64,000 bases of DNA from Odiellus spinosus (lineage: Eukaryota; Arthropoda; Arachnida; Opiliones; Phalangiidae). The notes beneath the pieces were generated by a model. It had not been told where the DNA came from. It saw nothing but the letters and a program-made list of their open reading frames with translations, and searched no databases. The first letter of the stretch is position 1. Every line of letters starts with the position of its first letter. The stretch lies in NCBI GenBank assembly GCA_963920705.1, contig OY987227.1, forward strand, positions 12,875,602 to 12,939,601, given 5' to 3'. This document shows, in pieces, positions 11,406-24,460 of this stretch. The translations under genes were made by a program, and so were the position numbers.

Positions 11406-14400
11406 CGAGACGCTATGGATTCGAGTAAAGCCGAAGACGTGTCGAATCGATTTCCATGCTCGGGCAATGGAGAGGGCAGGATGGACTTCAATATCTACGC
11501 AACCCGCAAGACAGTGGCACAAGGGATGATGGACATTGCCCTCTTCACTTCCAACGCGTCTCAATTGAAATATTTATTGATTCATGGCATCGACGACCAA
11601 CATTTTGTAATTAGCGTCACTTTAGTCGGAATCTCATTGACTATGCAGGTTTGAAAGCCACTTTTATTTTCTGGACTGCGTTAGGTTTTGTTGATTAGAG
11701 TACAGACTTTTTATAGTTTTGTTATGAAATTTTAGTAGTTTTAAGGCGCTTGGTACAAGTCCCCTAATCTTCGTCATTGTTTATGATAATTAAAAAAAAA
11801 AAAAAAAAAAAAAAATTAAAAGCATGTCATTTACATGTTTTTAAAAGCTTTGAATTAGTTTTTAAAATATATAAAAATATTTCCCAAGAAGAATCAGTCT
11901 CCCATCCTTAAATCATATATTATAAACTGGTCAATTTCGTGATTATTTTGATGATGTCTCGCCATTATTTGGATTATATGTTATCTTATAATACTTTGTG
12001 TTCTATTTAGTAAAACCAGATTATCCTTCGACTTCCTATAGTTAATCCAGATTAACCTCGGACTACCTATAGGTTATCTAGATTAGTCTCAAACCTCCCA
12101 TAGTTAATCCAGATTAATCTCCGAATTCATATAGTTAAACCAAATTAGTGTCAAACTTTCTATAGTTCATCCAGATTAGTTTCATACTTTGAATTACTTT
12201 CTATATTTAATCCGACTAATCCTCGGACTTCCTATAGTTAATCCGACTAATCCTCGGACTTCTTATAGTTAATCCAGATTATCCTATGTTTAATATAATT
12301 AATCTAAATTATCCTGACATTGTCAGTCTTCGTAGTTCATCAATAATAGTCAGATTATCCTCTGACTTATTATAATTTATCCAAATTATTTCTCAACTCC
12401 ATCCTTACAAATTTGTTCTCGCTATCTCCTAACCCAAATTTACAAATTAATAACAGAATCGTTCCTTTGTGAAAGCAATTAATCATAGTTAAACATTACC
12501 AAACTCCCGAATGTTTCGTTCCTGCTTTGTCCATATTTTTCTAAAGATCACTTCCTCCTTATAGCCCTTATAAAAATAGCCCTAACTTATAAACGTCGTC
12601 AGTCGCACAAAGAGTGTCATTGTATTTGTGGACGAATTTTTCCGCAGTGTCAATCTGATCGAGTTTCCAATACAAGGCGTCAATTGCCTAAATCCCTTTT
12701 TAGCGGCAAGGATGTTATTTAATATTTAACGATATTGGCATTAGACAAAGTGGAGTTCTGTAGCCAATGCTGAAGCTGAACGTGTAGGCGGTCCATCTAC
12801 CCAGAAACAAAAAAAAAAAAAAAAAAAAAAAATCGGACGAGGGTGCGGTTCCTTATCCTATATATATTGTTAATCCCACTCATCGAAATTAAAAAAAAGC
12901 TCTTCTCTGAAAACATCCTCTCCTTATAATTAACAATGGAAACCCTTTTATTAAACGTTAATTTCCTCGTACGGTAACTAATTACCGAAATTAATTGCGA
13001 ATTTAAAATTGCGCTAAGGTTTATTTTCCCGAATTAATTTTAAGCTATCGTCCTACGCTATAAAATGAAATAATCGCGATTTTTCGGACTCTCCCATTAT
13101 CTATTCTAAGATTTATCCGAGAAACTTTAAGCCTAATTTATATCGAAAAGGCGTAAAGCGTAGCTAATTATCTATCAAAGCTGTAAAATGGTTGTCGTGG
13201 TACAATATTTAGGTTAAATCTTTTGATACCTGTAAAAAAATAAATTTATCCAGAAAGAAAATCATACAAACTCCGTCAAAAAATGTGGCTTATTAGAGCT
13301 ATAGTCAAAACAGAAAATCGTGCCAATCCTAAATTATTATAGGAGCTAAATGTGTTTCGTTTGATCGTTTCTTCATATGCGTTTTCAAAACTTGAAAGGG
13401 CGAGTTTGAAGGAGCGAGAAGAAAATCGTGAACATACTCCATTTGCGCAATCATTAGAATCGTGATCGTCTTAGAATGTTCAGAACAAATAATCTCGGCT
13501 TTCTTTTCTTAATCTCCCCTTTTGTTTTAAGAAGTTAACGCTTCGAAAATGAGTTATTTCGAGTTTTTTTTACACTAATTGCGCGAATAAATAAATGAGA
13601 GGTTATATAAGTAATCTTAGGTAAACGGTTTTGGGGAATGTTCGTGTATAGTGACCTTTTAGTTAATTACATCACGTGATTAAACAAGCCTCTGAAAGAA
13701 CTTGGTCGTACGTGTCTGCTTATGGTTTTGAAAGCAACATGGTACGCTGGCTTGCACGTGAAGAGTTATAAAAACTCTGATAAATTTAGCTCCATTTTAA
13801 CTCTCATTTTTACACAGAACTATATATCATAAGGGCCTATGTAAGTCTATTGTTAATAGACAATATTGCGAGTTTTGAGAGATTCCTGCTTCAGTATCTT
13901 CTTCCAAGACTGCAACTGCCTATAGATAGTACCATCACTATTTCTCCGATTCCATTTTGCTTCGCTTTTTTTTATTGTCAAAGTTTGCATGTCTCTTTCC
14001 ATCATGGCATGGATCCTTTTCCTTTGATTCTCTTCTATTAACGCGTCTTTTATTTATAATACATTCCCCGTAGAAAAAAAAGAGACGTGTTGATCTTTCA
14101 ACCCTCTCGCTAAGAGAGAATCACGACGAGTTTAATCACGAATTCCCTCTCAACTCTTTAGATTCTTTTGAATAGATTTGCCAAGGGAAAAAAAATCCAA
14201 ATAAAAGTCTTAGTTCTCACTATTCTTTACGCCTTTAAACTTGATTTTCTTCATTTGATACGCCGTTATTTATATTTTTAAATTATTTTGATAACGGTAT
14301 AATTTTTATTTGAAAACAATACTTGTTGAAGCATTTCCCGATTCTTTTTTTTTTCAAAAAAAAAAATTTCATCAGATCGTGGTGGGTGTTCTTCTCATTT

Positions 14401-14863
14401 TTTTGGGTCGTTTTAATCTGAACGCTCTGAACGAACAACGCAAAGCCGATTTCCTGAACAACGCGGTTATTGTCGTCGTGTTCTTGATCACTGTCGTCAA
14501 TGTTCTCATTTCCGCTTTTGGATCCGGTAAATGTTTGATCCACCGACCCAGCGTTGCCAGATTTAAAAATTCCTAAGCTATATCGTTCCAAACGATATAA
14601 TTAAATCGATTTTACCCTTCTGGTAGCGATATCTATGGCAACGCTGTCCCGACCCCGACTTCCCTTTTATTCTGTACAGTTTTTCCGATTCCGATTTAGG
14701 AGCCCCTGACCCCGACTCGACCTCCGGGAACACTCAGTGGATTTTCGGTAGCAAAGATAAAACCCGATACGAAAGATCGGCCATTCTCATTCCTCCAGCC
14801 GCCAATTGTAGCCAGGATCTTTTGGGTCATCAATCGACCATCAGCGATTTACTGTTCTTCTGA
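11406..14863 (+). CDS. Ninjurin-domain protein, first of three (3 visible exons)
   Basis: Exons: 11406-11648, 14376-14526, 14700-14863. The first ATG in the visible 5' exon is at 11415; an upstream 5' exon cannot be excluded. The domain begins MDFNIYATRKTVAQGMMDIA and continues with NASQLK, a hydrophobic segment ending in the phase-0 intron after SLTMQ, then IVVGVLLIFLGRFNLN and DFLNN with a second membrane helix ending NVLISAFG. This is the full ninjurin core: an extracellular amphipathic helix and two transmembrane helices. Ninjurins are small plasma-membrane adhesion proteins; vertebrate NINJ1 oligomerises to rupture the membrane in lytic cell death. Two C termini are possible: splicing at 14527 adds a 55-residue cytosolic tail ending SDLLFF, while reading through gives a short tail with a stop at 14574-14576. 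The lysine within ATRKTV matches the Lys-rich position of NINJ1. Confidence 0.9.
12001..12400. repeat. Degenerate tandem repeat, unit about 38 bp
   Basis: About ten diverged copies of a unit built around TTCCTATAGTTAATCCAGAT plus a TTA(A/T)CCTCGGAC block. It lies in the large first intron of the ninjurin gene. No coding or RNA function is apparent. Confidence 0.7.
12401..14375. other. Remainder of the first ninjurin intron
   Basis: Intronic AT-rich sequence with poly-A tracts (11790-11813 upstream and 12810-12831). Nothing else recognised; the frame at 13850-14041 has no support. Confidence 0.5.
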
Positions 14864-15041
14864 GTTCAATTTGCAAGCTTGGGGTTTTTTTTCTTTATCA
14901 CTTAATTATTATATAAGTACTTAATCTCTTCAATTTTAATCCCCATTAGAATATTGGGTCATATTTTAATTAATGATTGTTGTGATCGTGTTGGGCTTGA
15001 TTGTTAAATTCCATAAACTGCGTATTTGTATTATCGTGAGT

Positions 15042-15049
15042 GAATAAAC
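15042..15049 (+). terminator. Polyadenylation signal of the first ninjurin gene
   Basis: An AATAAA within GTGAATAAACG lies about 180 bases past the stop at 14863. Confidence 0.5.
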
Positions 15050-16536
15050 GTTATTTACTCGATATATTCTTTATGATAATAAACATCGATTTTAACTTAA
15101 TTTGTGTTGATCAATTTTTACTGAATTTTTAATATCCACACTTTTGTAAAGATTAGCAAAGTCAAGAACCAAGAAAGTTACAGAGGAAAGAAATTTGAAA
15201 CTATTTTAAATAAAGTTTGAATATTTTCGGTTTTGATTTTTTCTTTTTTCTTTCGTTCCAGTGTTAATTTAAGAGCAACGGTTCTAGGACGTTACAGCTC
15301 TTGTTAAAATTAATTAAATAAGGTACATATTCGATTGAAGAACTCAAACACCCAGATACTATTTAAAGCTACGTAAACTAGGCATACAGCTGAATTAAAA
15401 TTATATTGTAAAATGTTTGGTGGAGAAATTAGAAAATTCTATATTTAAATCTTACATACGGACTACAGTGTCTTAAAATAGCTCTGGACACCCGCCACAA
15501 AACATATCAATTCTTTATTAAGTAGACCAAAGATAGACCAAATTAATACAGCCGTAGGGAATACGAAAGAATGAAGCCATTTCAAGCAGCACACACAATA
15601 CTACCAATGTCGCGCCTGCGTACTAAAAAGTTTGTAGATACTCGTAGTTCAAGAGGAGTTGGCAATGATAGCAAAGCGCTGGAAGTTTTTGATATAACCC
15701 GAAGAATATCTATTCCTTCCAGTAAGTAGTTTCAGCAAAGTCAAAACTAAGTTTCCCTATATCTCTGTTCGTAAAGATAAAGAGCGTATCATCGAGCTTG
15801 TAATACCAAAATGTTGACCTCTAAGATTGAATAGCCGAATTCTACCTTACGCACCTGCTCTCTTTTATAGCTTCTTATAAGTTTTTGGCATCTTCTTTTG
15901 TTAGATGAGGTTAGAGCACGCGGACCACGGTCTAACGCCCAGTCGCGTGGTCTGTCGACCCGGGACGAGGTAGGGAAAAATAGGGGGTTAACTTTGACCT
16001 TTTCCCCTTTTGTAGGAAGCGTAGCGTATATCGGGTCAGTCTGGCAAACCTGCGAAATCATTTAAATGCGATGTAAAGGGGAAGTAGGGACCATTATGCC
16101 CCGATTTATAGGACACACCCGAAAATGGGGGAAAGTAAAGGGGAACCCCTATATTTAGGACAAAGAGTGATCGCCTCTTTGTTTTAGACTTTTAGCCGCG
16201 CATTTTATACAAAAAAGTTTTTTCTAAAACACCCTCTCACTTTCTATACGCATTATTTATTTATAATAAAGCTTTTCGTAAACAAAATCTATCAATAACT
16301 TTGGACGAAATACGAAAACTTGAAAGTATTTGACAATATTCGCACGGAACCTTGATAAGTCAGGGACTCGGCGATTTTCAAAATGGGGTCAAAAGGTCAT
16401 GAATTTACAAAATTCCAACAAAAGTCAAAATCGCCAAATCTTATGAATTAGTTATATTCTTTATTTATATCTTGTTCTTTCACCTAAAAAGACCCAAAAT
16501 TATCAGGGATAATGGCGTAAATTGGTCAAACATAAC

Positions 16537-16569
<33 letters not shown>

Positions 16570-19000
16570 TGTGAGTTCAGAAGCAGGAAGGCGGTCTGGA
16601 TCTAGACTTATTTTTATCTTTTTTGGTAAAACCTGGAAAATTAAGATTTTTCAATCCTATAATTTCGTACGAACTCTGTTTGAGACTACTTTAAGTTTAA
16701 GGTAGATTTAAATCTAATGACTTAGTTTCTTTATGGAAATTATAAGCAATGCAGATTACAAGACTTCGGAATATATGGACATTTTCAGTGGTCAATAAAA
16801 TAATAATTTATTTTTTAATTGTTAATAACGAAACTGTAATCAATTTTACCTTGATTTTTCAACACGTACAAAGATTTGTTTAACTGTAGTTAAATTGAGC
16901 CTAGCCCTAGCTTCGGGCGCACTGACAAGTGTAGGTGGAGTAGACGGAACTGTAATACAATATTAGATTCAACCGAGAATCAGTAAAAAAATATCATAAT
17001 CAACTTCTCATCCTATTAATCCTTCCTTCCAAATAACAAAGAAATTTAATGACAGTAATTACGAAGAAAAAGTCTCGTGTGTTGGATAGAATTGATTACA
17101 TAAATATATTCAATGAATTTAATTCTCTTCCAGGCAATAATTCAGATTTTTGTCGTATGTAATTTTTGATATTCAAATTTCAGAACTTTTCCCTTCAGAT
17201 CTACTCCATATTCCAAAGGAAAGCTGGTGACCTATAGGGGGGGGGGGGTGAACCGTGTTGTAATAAGACGTAATAGCTGAAGAGTTTTCTTTGGGTGTGT
17301 CTAGTTTTCCTTTTGCTCTCAAAACGGAAAGGAACTTTGAGATTACTTTAGTCCTCTAACCTCAAGCTCGAACCCTTACGGTGACAATGAAGTAATGTTG
17401 AAGGAAGGAGAAAAAGCCCGCGAAGTTGGAGTTTAAAGATAACCATCCCTAACAGTTTTGTACGCATTAACACTAAGAAGTTGGATAGTATTTACTATCC
17501 TCGCAAGCGGTTTTCAACCTATTACGTTATCTAAAGAGTATTGATACGCCATGTTAAAACTTATAAGATATAAAAGTATTCCTCATATTGGAGTTTATTT
17601 GAGCTTTATCTTGGCTCGACGCCTTTTAGGAGTCTGTCGAGGTCGAGAGATGCGACTTATGGAATGTAGTGTAATAACTAAATTGGGGACGCTATGTCGC
17701 GTGATAGTAAAACCCCTCTTTATTTCTAATTAATAATTCTATAGTCAGAATCATTTTCAGTTGTCAGCGCGTACCAAACTATAGATTCTAACCTCTACGA
17801 AACAAAATCACACTATTCAGAGATAATCTTAGCCTTGTATCTGATGTAAACTAAAATTAGTTTCGATTATGTTCCGTTTTAAAGTTAGTTTATAAAATCT
17901 ATTTTTAATCCTATGATGTTTATCATTGCGTATTATTCCGCCTTATAGTTGGTTAGTTTGGAAATTACTCGCGAACGAAATATAGCTAATTATTCTATCT
18001 TGATTTGACAGCGCTTACAAACTTACGCCACACCGTTCTACCAATTATTTTTTAACATAGTGATAAAAGGGGACCACCTATGCCTGTGCTACTATCTCGT
18101 GTTGGGATAAATTTATAAAGGCAGGGCGAAATTCTCAGGGGAACTCTTAATTCCTCTTTCACTGGCTAGAAATTTGTATGAAAAAATGAAAATAATTAAC
18201 GCGCGGTTAAATCATTAAAATTAATAATGTTTCCATAAATTTAACCATTGTCATTTTATTTGATAGATTTTTTCATAATTAATTTAGACATAATTCGATT
18301 AAAATAGTATTCTTAAATTGTTTTTTAGAAGTTATTATTTATCTAAAATTGATCTAAATCTGTCGATCGATCAAACTTAGAACTAAACGACTTTTGGAGA
18401 AAAAAATACACGTCATTGGATTATTTTTGGTACCCCTCGATTTCTAGCCCCCTTTAGTTAACCTCTGTAAATTTGTAATTTAGGGAAAAACGAAAGGATA
18501 CGCGAACTGAAGATGAAAATATCGTGAGAAAGAGTGTTTTTAGGTCGGGTTCGAGATATTAAATTATGTAGCCGTCGTATTGTAAAAGTATATGGAATGA
18601 TTTACGAGTCAAAAAGGGGCCTCTACATTCTCGGAGAATAACTATAGGAGACGGACAGACGGCGAACGACTTTAGCCAGAGGTGGATCGCCGATATAAAG
18701 TTTAGCCCCGTACTTTCGGCGTCCGAAAAGATTCTCCATTGATCTTTTTAAACCGAGGAGGTTTGATCAAAGGGGGGAAACGAAGCTTCCCTGCAAGACA
18801 GAGCGAGTTGGGGTAAACTGTAGGAGAAACTCCGCATCTCCCACTTTATCTCAAACAAGACGAAGCCGAGAGTATATTCTATTTGTTTATCAACTTGAGG
18901 AGTTTAAGAGTGTAGGAAGTTTGTGGTATAAATCATTTTCTAGTTGTTCATAGTTGTTGGAAAGAGAAAAAGAGAAAACCTCGACCAATTAGCGACGCGA
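15050..19000. other. Intergenic region without a recognised gene
   Basis: AT-rich sequence with a long A tract (about 16540-16563) and a G run (about 17239-17248). Short open frames at 15789-16061, 16472-16705 and 17551-17733 show no domain, splice context or coding-like composition. Confidence 0.45.
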
Positions 19001-19029
19001 TTTTACTAGCATCCTCCTCCTTCGTCCTA

Positions 19030-19760
19030 TTATTTAGGCGTCAAGACGGGGCGTTGATATTATGTTCGAATCGCCGCTCGCGTTTGTGGGCCGTCCCCGA
19101 CGAAACTATGACGAGATTAGTTCCACCGGAAACGAAATTAATTCGACAAAGCGAGGCCAACGTTAAATTTTCCTCATCTTTCGCCGCTAAATCCGGCGGC
19201 GGGAAATTGGCGCGGGAATTAACGTGGGCCGCGGCGAGTGACGTAAGGCTCGGGGGGATCGTCCTAGGACAGCGACTTTCCGCCTCGCATCCACCACGGC
19301 GATCGAAAAGAACGCCGGCAGTTCGGCGGGGAACGGCGTTGGTAAGACGTCGACGAGCGAAACTCCCGTGCCTAGCACCAGTCGACAAAAGGAAAAGAAG
19401 ATCAAAAGTTCCAGGAACAAAGAAAAGGAAAAAGAATCCAAGGAACCCAAGGAATCGTCCAAAAACTCGGCTAAAACCTCCCACCACACCGAAGCGGCGT
19501 CCACTTCGGGTCCGAGTCATCAATCGGGGGCGGATGACGCCGCTTCTACCGCCGATGTCTTCGTGATAATGCCCAACGATAACCCCCGAACCAGTAGGAG
19601 CGAGAAAAACGAAATGTCAGAACTACATAGACCCAATAGTCCCACGACTGGTCACCCGTCTTCCGGTATGGGTTCCACGGCTTCCGGCGTCATCATGGCA
19701 CCCGTCGCCGATTGCGAACAACCCGACAAGGCCCTGTTGGAGCGAGAGGTACCGTAAATT
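19030..19760. other. CpG-rich island over the 5' exon of the second ninjurin gene
   Basis: Base composition changes abruptly here: frequent CG dinucleotides and about 50% or more G+C by eye, against roughly 33% around it. Several overlapping open frames on both strands result from the composition. It is best read as a promoter-proximal exon. Confidence 0.5.
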
Positions 19761-22700
19761 CGTTGATACTTTTGATATCCGATAACAAACAATACAAATT
19801 AGAGAACTATAACTTTATGGAAGATCCCCAATGCGTGGTTACGACTGTTTGTGAAATTTACTACAGTGGCTGAAGCGCGGCCTCGCTTTATTCATTGTCA
19901 CGTTGTCGTAAAGGCCGGCTTTCCCTTCTTAATTTGTTCACGAAATTAGGCCGATTGAAGCGATATAAGGGGAGTGAGAGATATACCAGTAAGCTGACGC
20001 TTAGAAAACCGTCCTTTACGTATTTTTCTATTAAATCTAGCACCCTGAATAAAACCAATTTTTTTCCTTAATTTTTCCCTATCTGAGATATCAGCGTAAC
20101 AGTATATCCTTGAAAAACAAGCTTAGAATCTAATCCGGAATGAGTTAGCCTGAGTTAACAATTTCTTACGCTTATTCTGACAATATTTATACAGTTTCTG
20201 AGCCGCACTTTACCTCGGGAAAATTCTATTTACAGCCACAAGTTCAAATTTCCAACTCAAACACTTGACAAAAATATCTGTGGTTATATATTTTATACAA
20301 GTGTTAGGCCTAGTTTTAGAAGGGAATCCTTAATTACGTTTGGCATTGGGCCATACCTGTTTTTCAAAATCGGAACTTCACTATTTTAAATGATATCATG
20401 ATGCATTAGCTAAAATATAGAATAGAAATTAAAGGGTGTTTTCTATAAAAAAAAAATGCTCAAAAACATTTAGAAAGCTATTTTTTCCACAAGGTAATAA
20501 AAGTAATATTTATTCAATGTCAAGTGAAATAAAATTTACACAACTAAACGAAACACATGTTTGAATATCCTAGAAAAAAACCGGTTCCATAATAACAGTA
20601 TATAATTTCTAAAGCTGCACGGTTGAAATAAATTCCAAAAATAAAAAACTTCCATCTGTGTGATAAAATACGGAATATTTCCTACATAACCAAGCTTCGA
20701 TTCATGACGGAGAAATAGCACCATATATTATATTTACATTGAAACCTAATTACTGTCAAAAGGGGAGACTGTCAACACTATATAAAAACCACTATAATCA
20801 CCATAAAATAGTAATTAAGAAGCCTGTAAAATAGTTAACTCTATTTTTTATTTTTTAACTTCATTTCCATCAAATGTCTGGCTTTAGTTATCATTGGATA
20901 AAAGTTCCCTACAGGTTAGTATAAACGTGTGTATTAAATGTTACCAACCAAAAACCCCCTCTTGTAATATAATTTATGCAGCGGATGCTACGAATTTCCG
21001 AATTCTATATTAATAATTAAACCAGTTTTTTTACTTGTTAATCATTTTAATTGTTGTGTATTCACAAGAAGCTTCTGGTACTCACCTGTTTTTGACATGT
21101 TAATTAAAATTGAAATCATGCAGTGATATATTTCAGCATGTACAGTTTCAAACAAGTCTTCTTTTTTATCTAAGACTTGTTACGTAAACTACTTGTTCAC
21201 GGTACGAATTTTGAAACCGTTTTGAATGTTAAAATTATTATTCAAGCTAGTAATTCCATTTTTTTGACAAATGATATTAGCGGTTGACCCCCAAAATGTT
21301 CAATTTGACCTTTAATCCAAAATGGTTTTAACGTATCTAGTGTGAACTCAGCTTTGAAATACATTATATCTGGTTTAGTTTTCTAAATAATGAAATCTCA
21401 AACTAATCTTGAGAAAATTTGAATTAAGTTTTTTTGGCATGTTAATTAGTTTTGCGAGTTTTTAAAATTTAAACGTCTGACGTAGCTAATAAAGATATTA
21501 TTCAATAGGGACCGCCCATAGTCATTGGTTCAGGTGGGCGTAAGCCGCCTAAACCGCCAATGGACGTTAACCTCTATGCAACGAAGAAAAGTGTGGCCCA
21601 AGGCATGATGGACATCGCTCTACTAACCGCCAACGCGTCCCAATTGAAATACGTTCTTAAAGAAGGCGATTCCAATCGATTTTATACTCTAAATATCGTT
21701 TGCATCAGTTTATCAATAGCCCTTCAGGTAATAATTATAAATTTAATCGTTTGATTTTCATTTACATATAATCTAAAATTTTGTAAGGCACCGGGACAAT
21801 TTGCAGGTTTTGGTCAAGGGGCAGACACTCTTGAGTTCGCTGTACACCCAAGTTCACTGAGTTCAACTTTAACAATGCGTTGAGTTTGAGCTTCAATAAA
21901 CTCTTTAGTTCAGCTTTGATAGTGCAAATGCTTCAAAACATTTGTATACCTATGTTCCGAAGTGTCTGCCCTTTAGGTTTTTGGGGCCCCTGCCCTAAAG
22001 AAACAGTCTGATATTCGACCAATTACAAAAGGAAATAAAAATTTTTTTTTAAGATATTTGGGAAGGGGGGGGGGGATTTGTGGGCCCCGAAAACGGGCCT
22101 GTATTTCTTCAGCTGGTATACATATTGGTTCTACATAATAGTTATTAATATTGTGGTTTTTCAATAATTATTATTTATTGCAAAAGGCTTAGGCGCTTCT
22201 ATACAGCAGGTAGTAATTACACTTTGTCCACAATCAGGTTTATTATTATCCAGTCCAAAGTTCTGAATCTTATATTACAAAGGGGAGAGTTATTGTTATT
22301 CTTTTTTCTCATGCCCAAAGGGTATTGAATTCGAAGAAGTGAGAACTAGTTTTTATGATGTCATTTGTTGGCTTCTTTCTGGGCTTGGTGTTTAGTATCA
22401 TTTTAGGTTGAAGAATAATTATGGATACGCCTACGCATTCTCTTAGCTTCCCTCAACGCTACAACTCCCATTTTTACTTGATGTCGTTGACACATCTGCA
22501 TCTAAAACAGGGGGTCGTCACTAAAACTACTTTTCATTATATCGTTCTAAAACTAAACTAAAAATACTTTCAATAACATCGCTTAGTAGAAAGGTTTTAC
22601 AAATTAACCGAGAAGTTTGAGAACTGCTCTTGAACTTGTAAAAAATTTAACATATATTATTGTACTATTCGCGACCGAAATGTCGTCTGCTATAGAAAAA

Positions 22701-23147
22701 TATGTATTATTTTTCAAAAGGGATAACACCTTATACCCTCTTCAGACGATACGTAATTAGCCGTGGTTTATTCAGATTTAACCGAGGTTTACGTAGCTTT
22801 CTCAGTTCAATAAACCTCAGTTAATTGTGTTAAATCTAATTAAACCAGCTAGTTACGCCTCGTCTGAAGAGGGTATTAGCAGGCGACGTTGCGGTCTCCT
22901 TGAATCTAAAAGTATGACTGTCGGATCACTTCTTAAAGGGCATATAGAGCCCATTATTAATAATGTTTTCCTTTTCTTTTACATCTAGGTTTTGGTGGGC
23001 TGCCTACTAATCGTAAACGGTCGATATAACATCAACATGAAGAATCAACAACCTCGCGCCGAGTTGATCAATAACCTTTCGATCATTGGTATATTTTTGA
23101 TCACGGTGGTGAACGTGTTCGTGTCGGCATTCGGGACTTCGCATTGA
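19242..23147 (+). CDS. Ninjurin-domain protein, second of three (3 visible exons, start unresolved)
   Basis: Exons: up to 19748 (open from 19242), 21509-21727, 22989-23147; introns GT-AG and phase 0. The first visible exon encodes a Lys/Ser/Glu-rich, probably disordered cytosolic N-terminal region (KEKEKESKEPKESSK...). It has no ATG between the upstream stop (19239) and 19569, so translation starts at 19569 (MPNDNPRT, about 184 aa in all), in an unseen upstream exon, or at a non-AUG codon. The core reads MDVNLYATKKSVAQGMMDIA, NASQLK, helix, VLVGCLLIVNGRYNIN, then NNLSIIGIFLITVVNVF and ends SAFGTSH. The KKS...NASQLK block is the signature of NINJ1-type proteins. The intron after IALQ is at the same position and phase as in the other two ninjurins here. 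The 5' exon sits in a GC-rich, CpG-rich stretch. Confidence 0.9.
22734..22875. mobile_element. Harbinger/Tourist-like MITE, 142 bp, TTA target duplication
   Basis: The termini TACCCTCTTCAGACGA and TCGTCTGAAGAGGGTA are near-perfect inverted repeats, flanked on both sides by TTA (22731-22733 and 22876-22878). A 3-bp TTA/TAA duplication is the hallmark of PIF/Harbinger elements. It is non-coding and lies in the intron before the last exon of the second ninjurin gene. Confidence 0.7.
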
Positions 23148-24429
23148 TTTTGGGCCATTGTCGTTGGAGCCTTTTTCAGCGACGCTCCGACGACATCCGG
23201 CCCGAACCATCCCCAATCTCCAGTCAATTTCGTCGCCCCGCCTGCCGCTGATTCCAATTCCCAGTGCCATTGTACTTGACCTTTTGACCCCCAAAGCCGC
23301 CTTCGCAGCAGCTTCGTGTCCGAGGTCCAAAAGACAGTGTTTAAAAAATAACTAGATTATGATCTGCTGTGTCCTTTAAAACCAATTTCACAATATATAA
23401 TATATAAATCTCTTCCCTTTTCTGTTTTCTCCAACTTTGGATGCCAATCAATTATTAAAATTGGTTCCCTTCCTGTCTCTATTCGGCCTTGTCAAATTTA
23501 TTCATTAGAAATTGGAGAAATTCCCGAGGCTGTATTTACATACTCGTGGCATTGCAATGAAAAGTAAAACCGACGTCATGCTAAAACAACCCCGCGAATT
23601 TTCACAATTTCTGAAGATTTTTATTCACGAGCTTATACTTTAAATTATGCAAACCTTTATTTCAAATCTTGGACCTGTAAAGCATAATCAAGCTATTTTT
23701 AAACATTGTCAATCAAAAGTGTTAAAATTATATATTAGAATTCAAACCGTGGGAAATATTAGCCTGAATAATCTTAACTATGTTTCAGACTAGTTTTTCC
23801 CGCAATTAAGATTTAAAAATCAACGAATTATCGTGAATAATTAGACCCAATTCAAATTTTGGGAAATTCCGATTCATTATTATTTAAAACTTTACCAAGC
23901 CATCGATGTTTCACGTATGAACTGAAATAACGAGGCGTTTTAAAATTAAAAGAAAAAGGGGTGTGATGATTTGAAAGGAGAAAAAGGTGTTTTATATCAT
24001 TATTATATATATAAAGAAAGACTGACGTAACTAAAATAGTGTCAGATATTATCAACCCGCGCGCTGTTTCGCTTGGGTGTTGTAGATTTTGTAGAATATT
24101 ATAATGAACATGGTGATGACGTTTTTTAAATTAAATAATCAGTACTGAAATTACTAATCTCCCAATCATATTCATATGATTTCTAACGAAATTATATTAA
24201 CCACGTCATACGTTATGGTTTCAAGCAATAAAATAAATGCGTGTATTGACATCATTCTAACCTAAAACCATTTCTAAAGGCTAAGATACACTTTATCTAT
24301 AACTTCGCCTTGTCTAAGGTTATCCTGAAATCGAGTAAAAAATTTACAACAACCCTATTTCCGCTTATAAATGTTTTAACTTCCGGTTTAAGTCGTTAAA
24401 TGTTTTTACTTAAAGTGAGGCTGTCACCA

Positions 24430-24460
<31 letters not shown>

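Noticed and set aside
15789-16061. 90-codon minus-strand frame
   Set aside because: Arginine-rich random-looking translation in a patch of higher G+C; no splice or promoter support.
19041-19566. Overlapping long frames on both strands in the CpG-rich block
   Set aside because: They shadow the ninjurin 5' exon and arise from GC-rich composition, which depletes stop codons.
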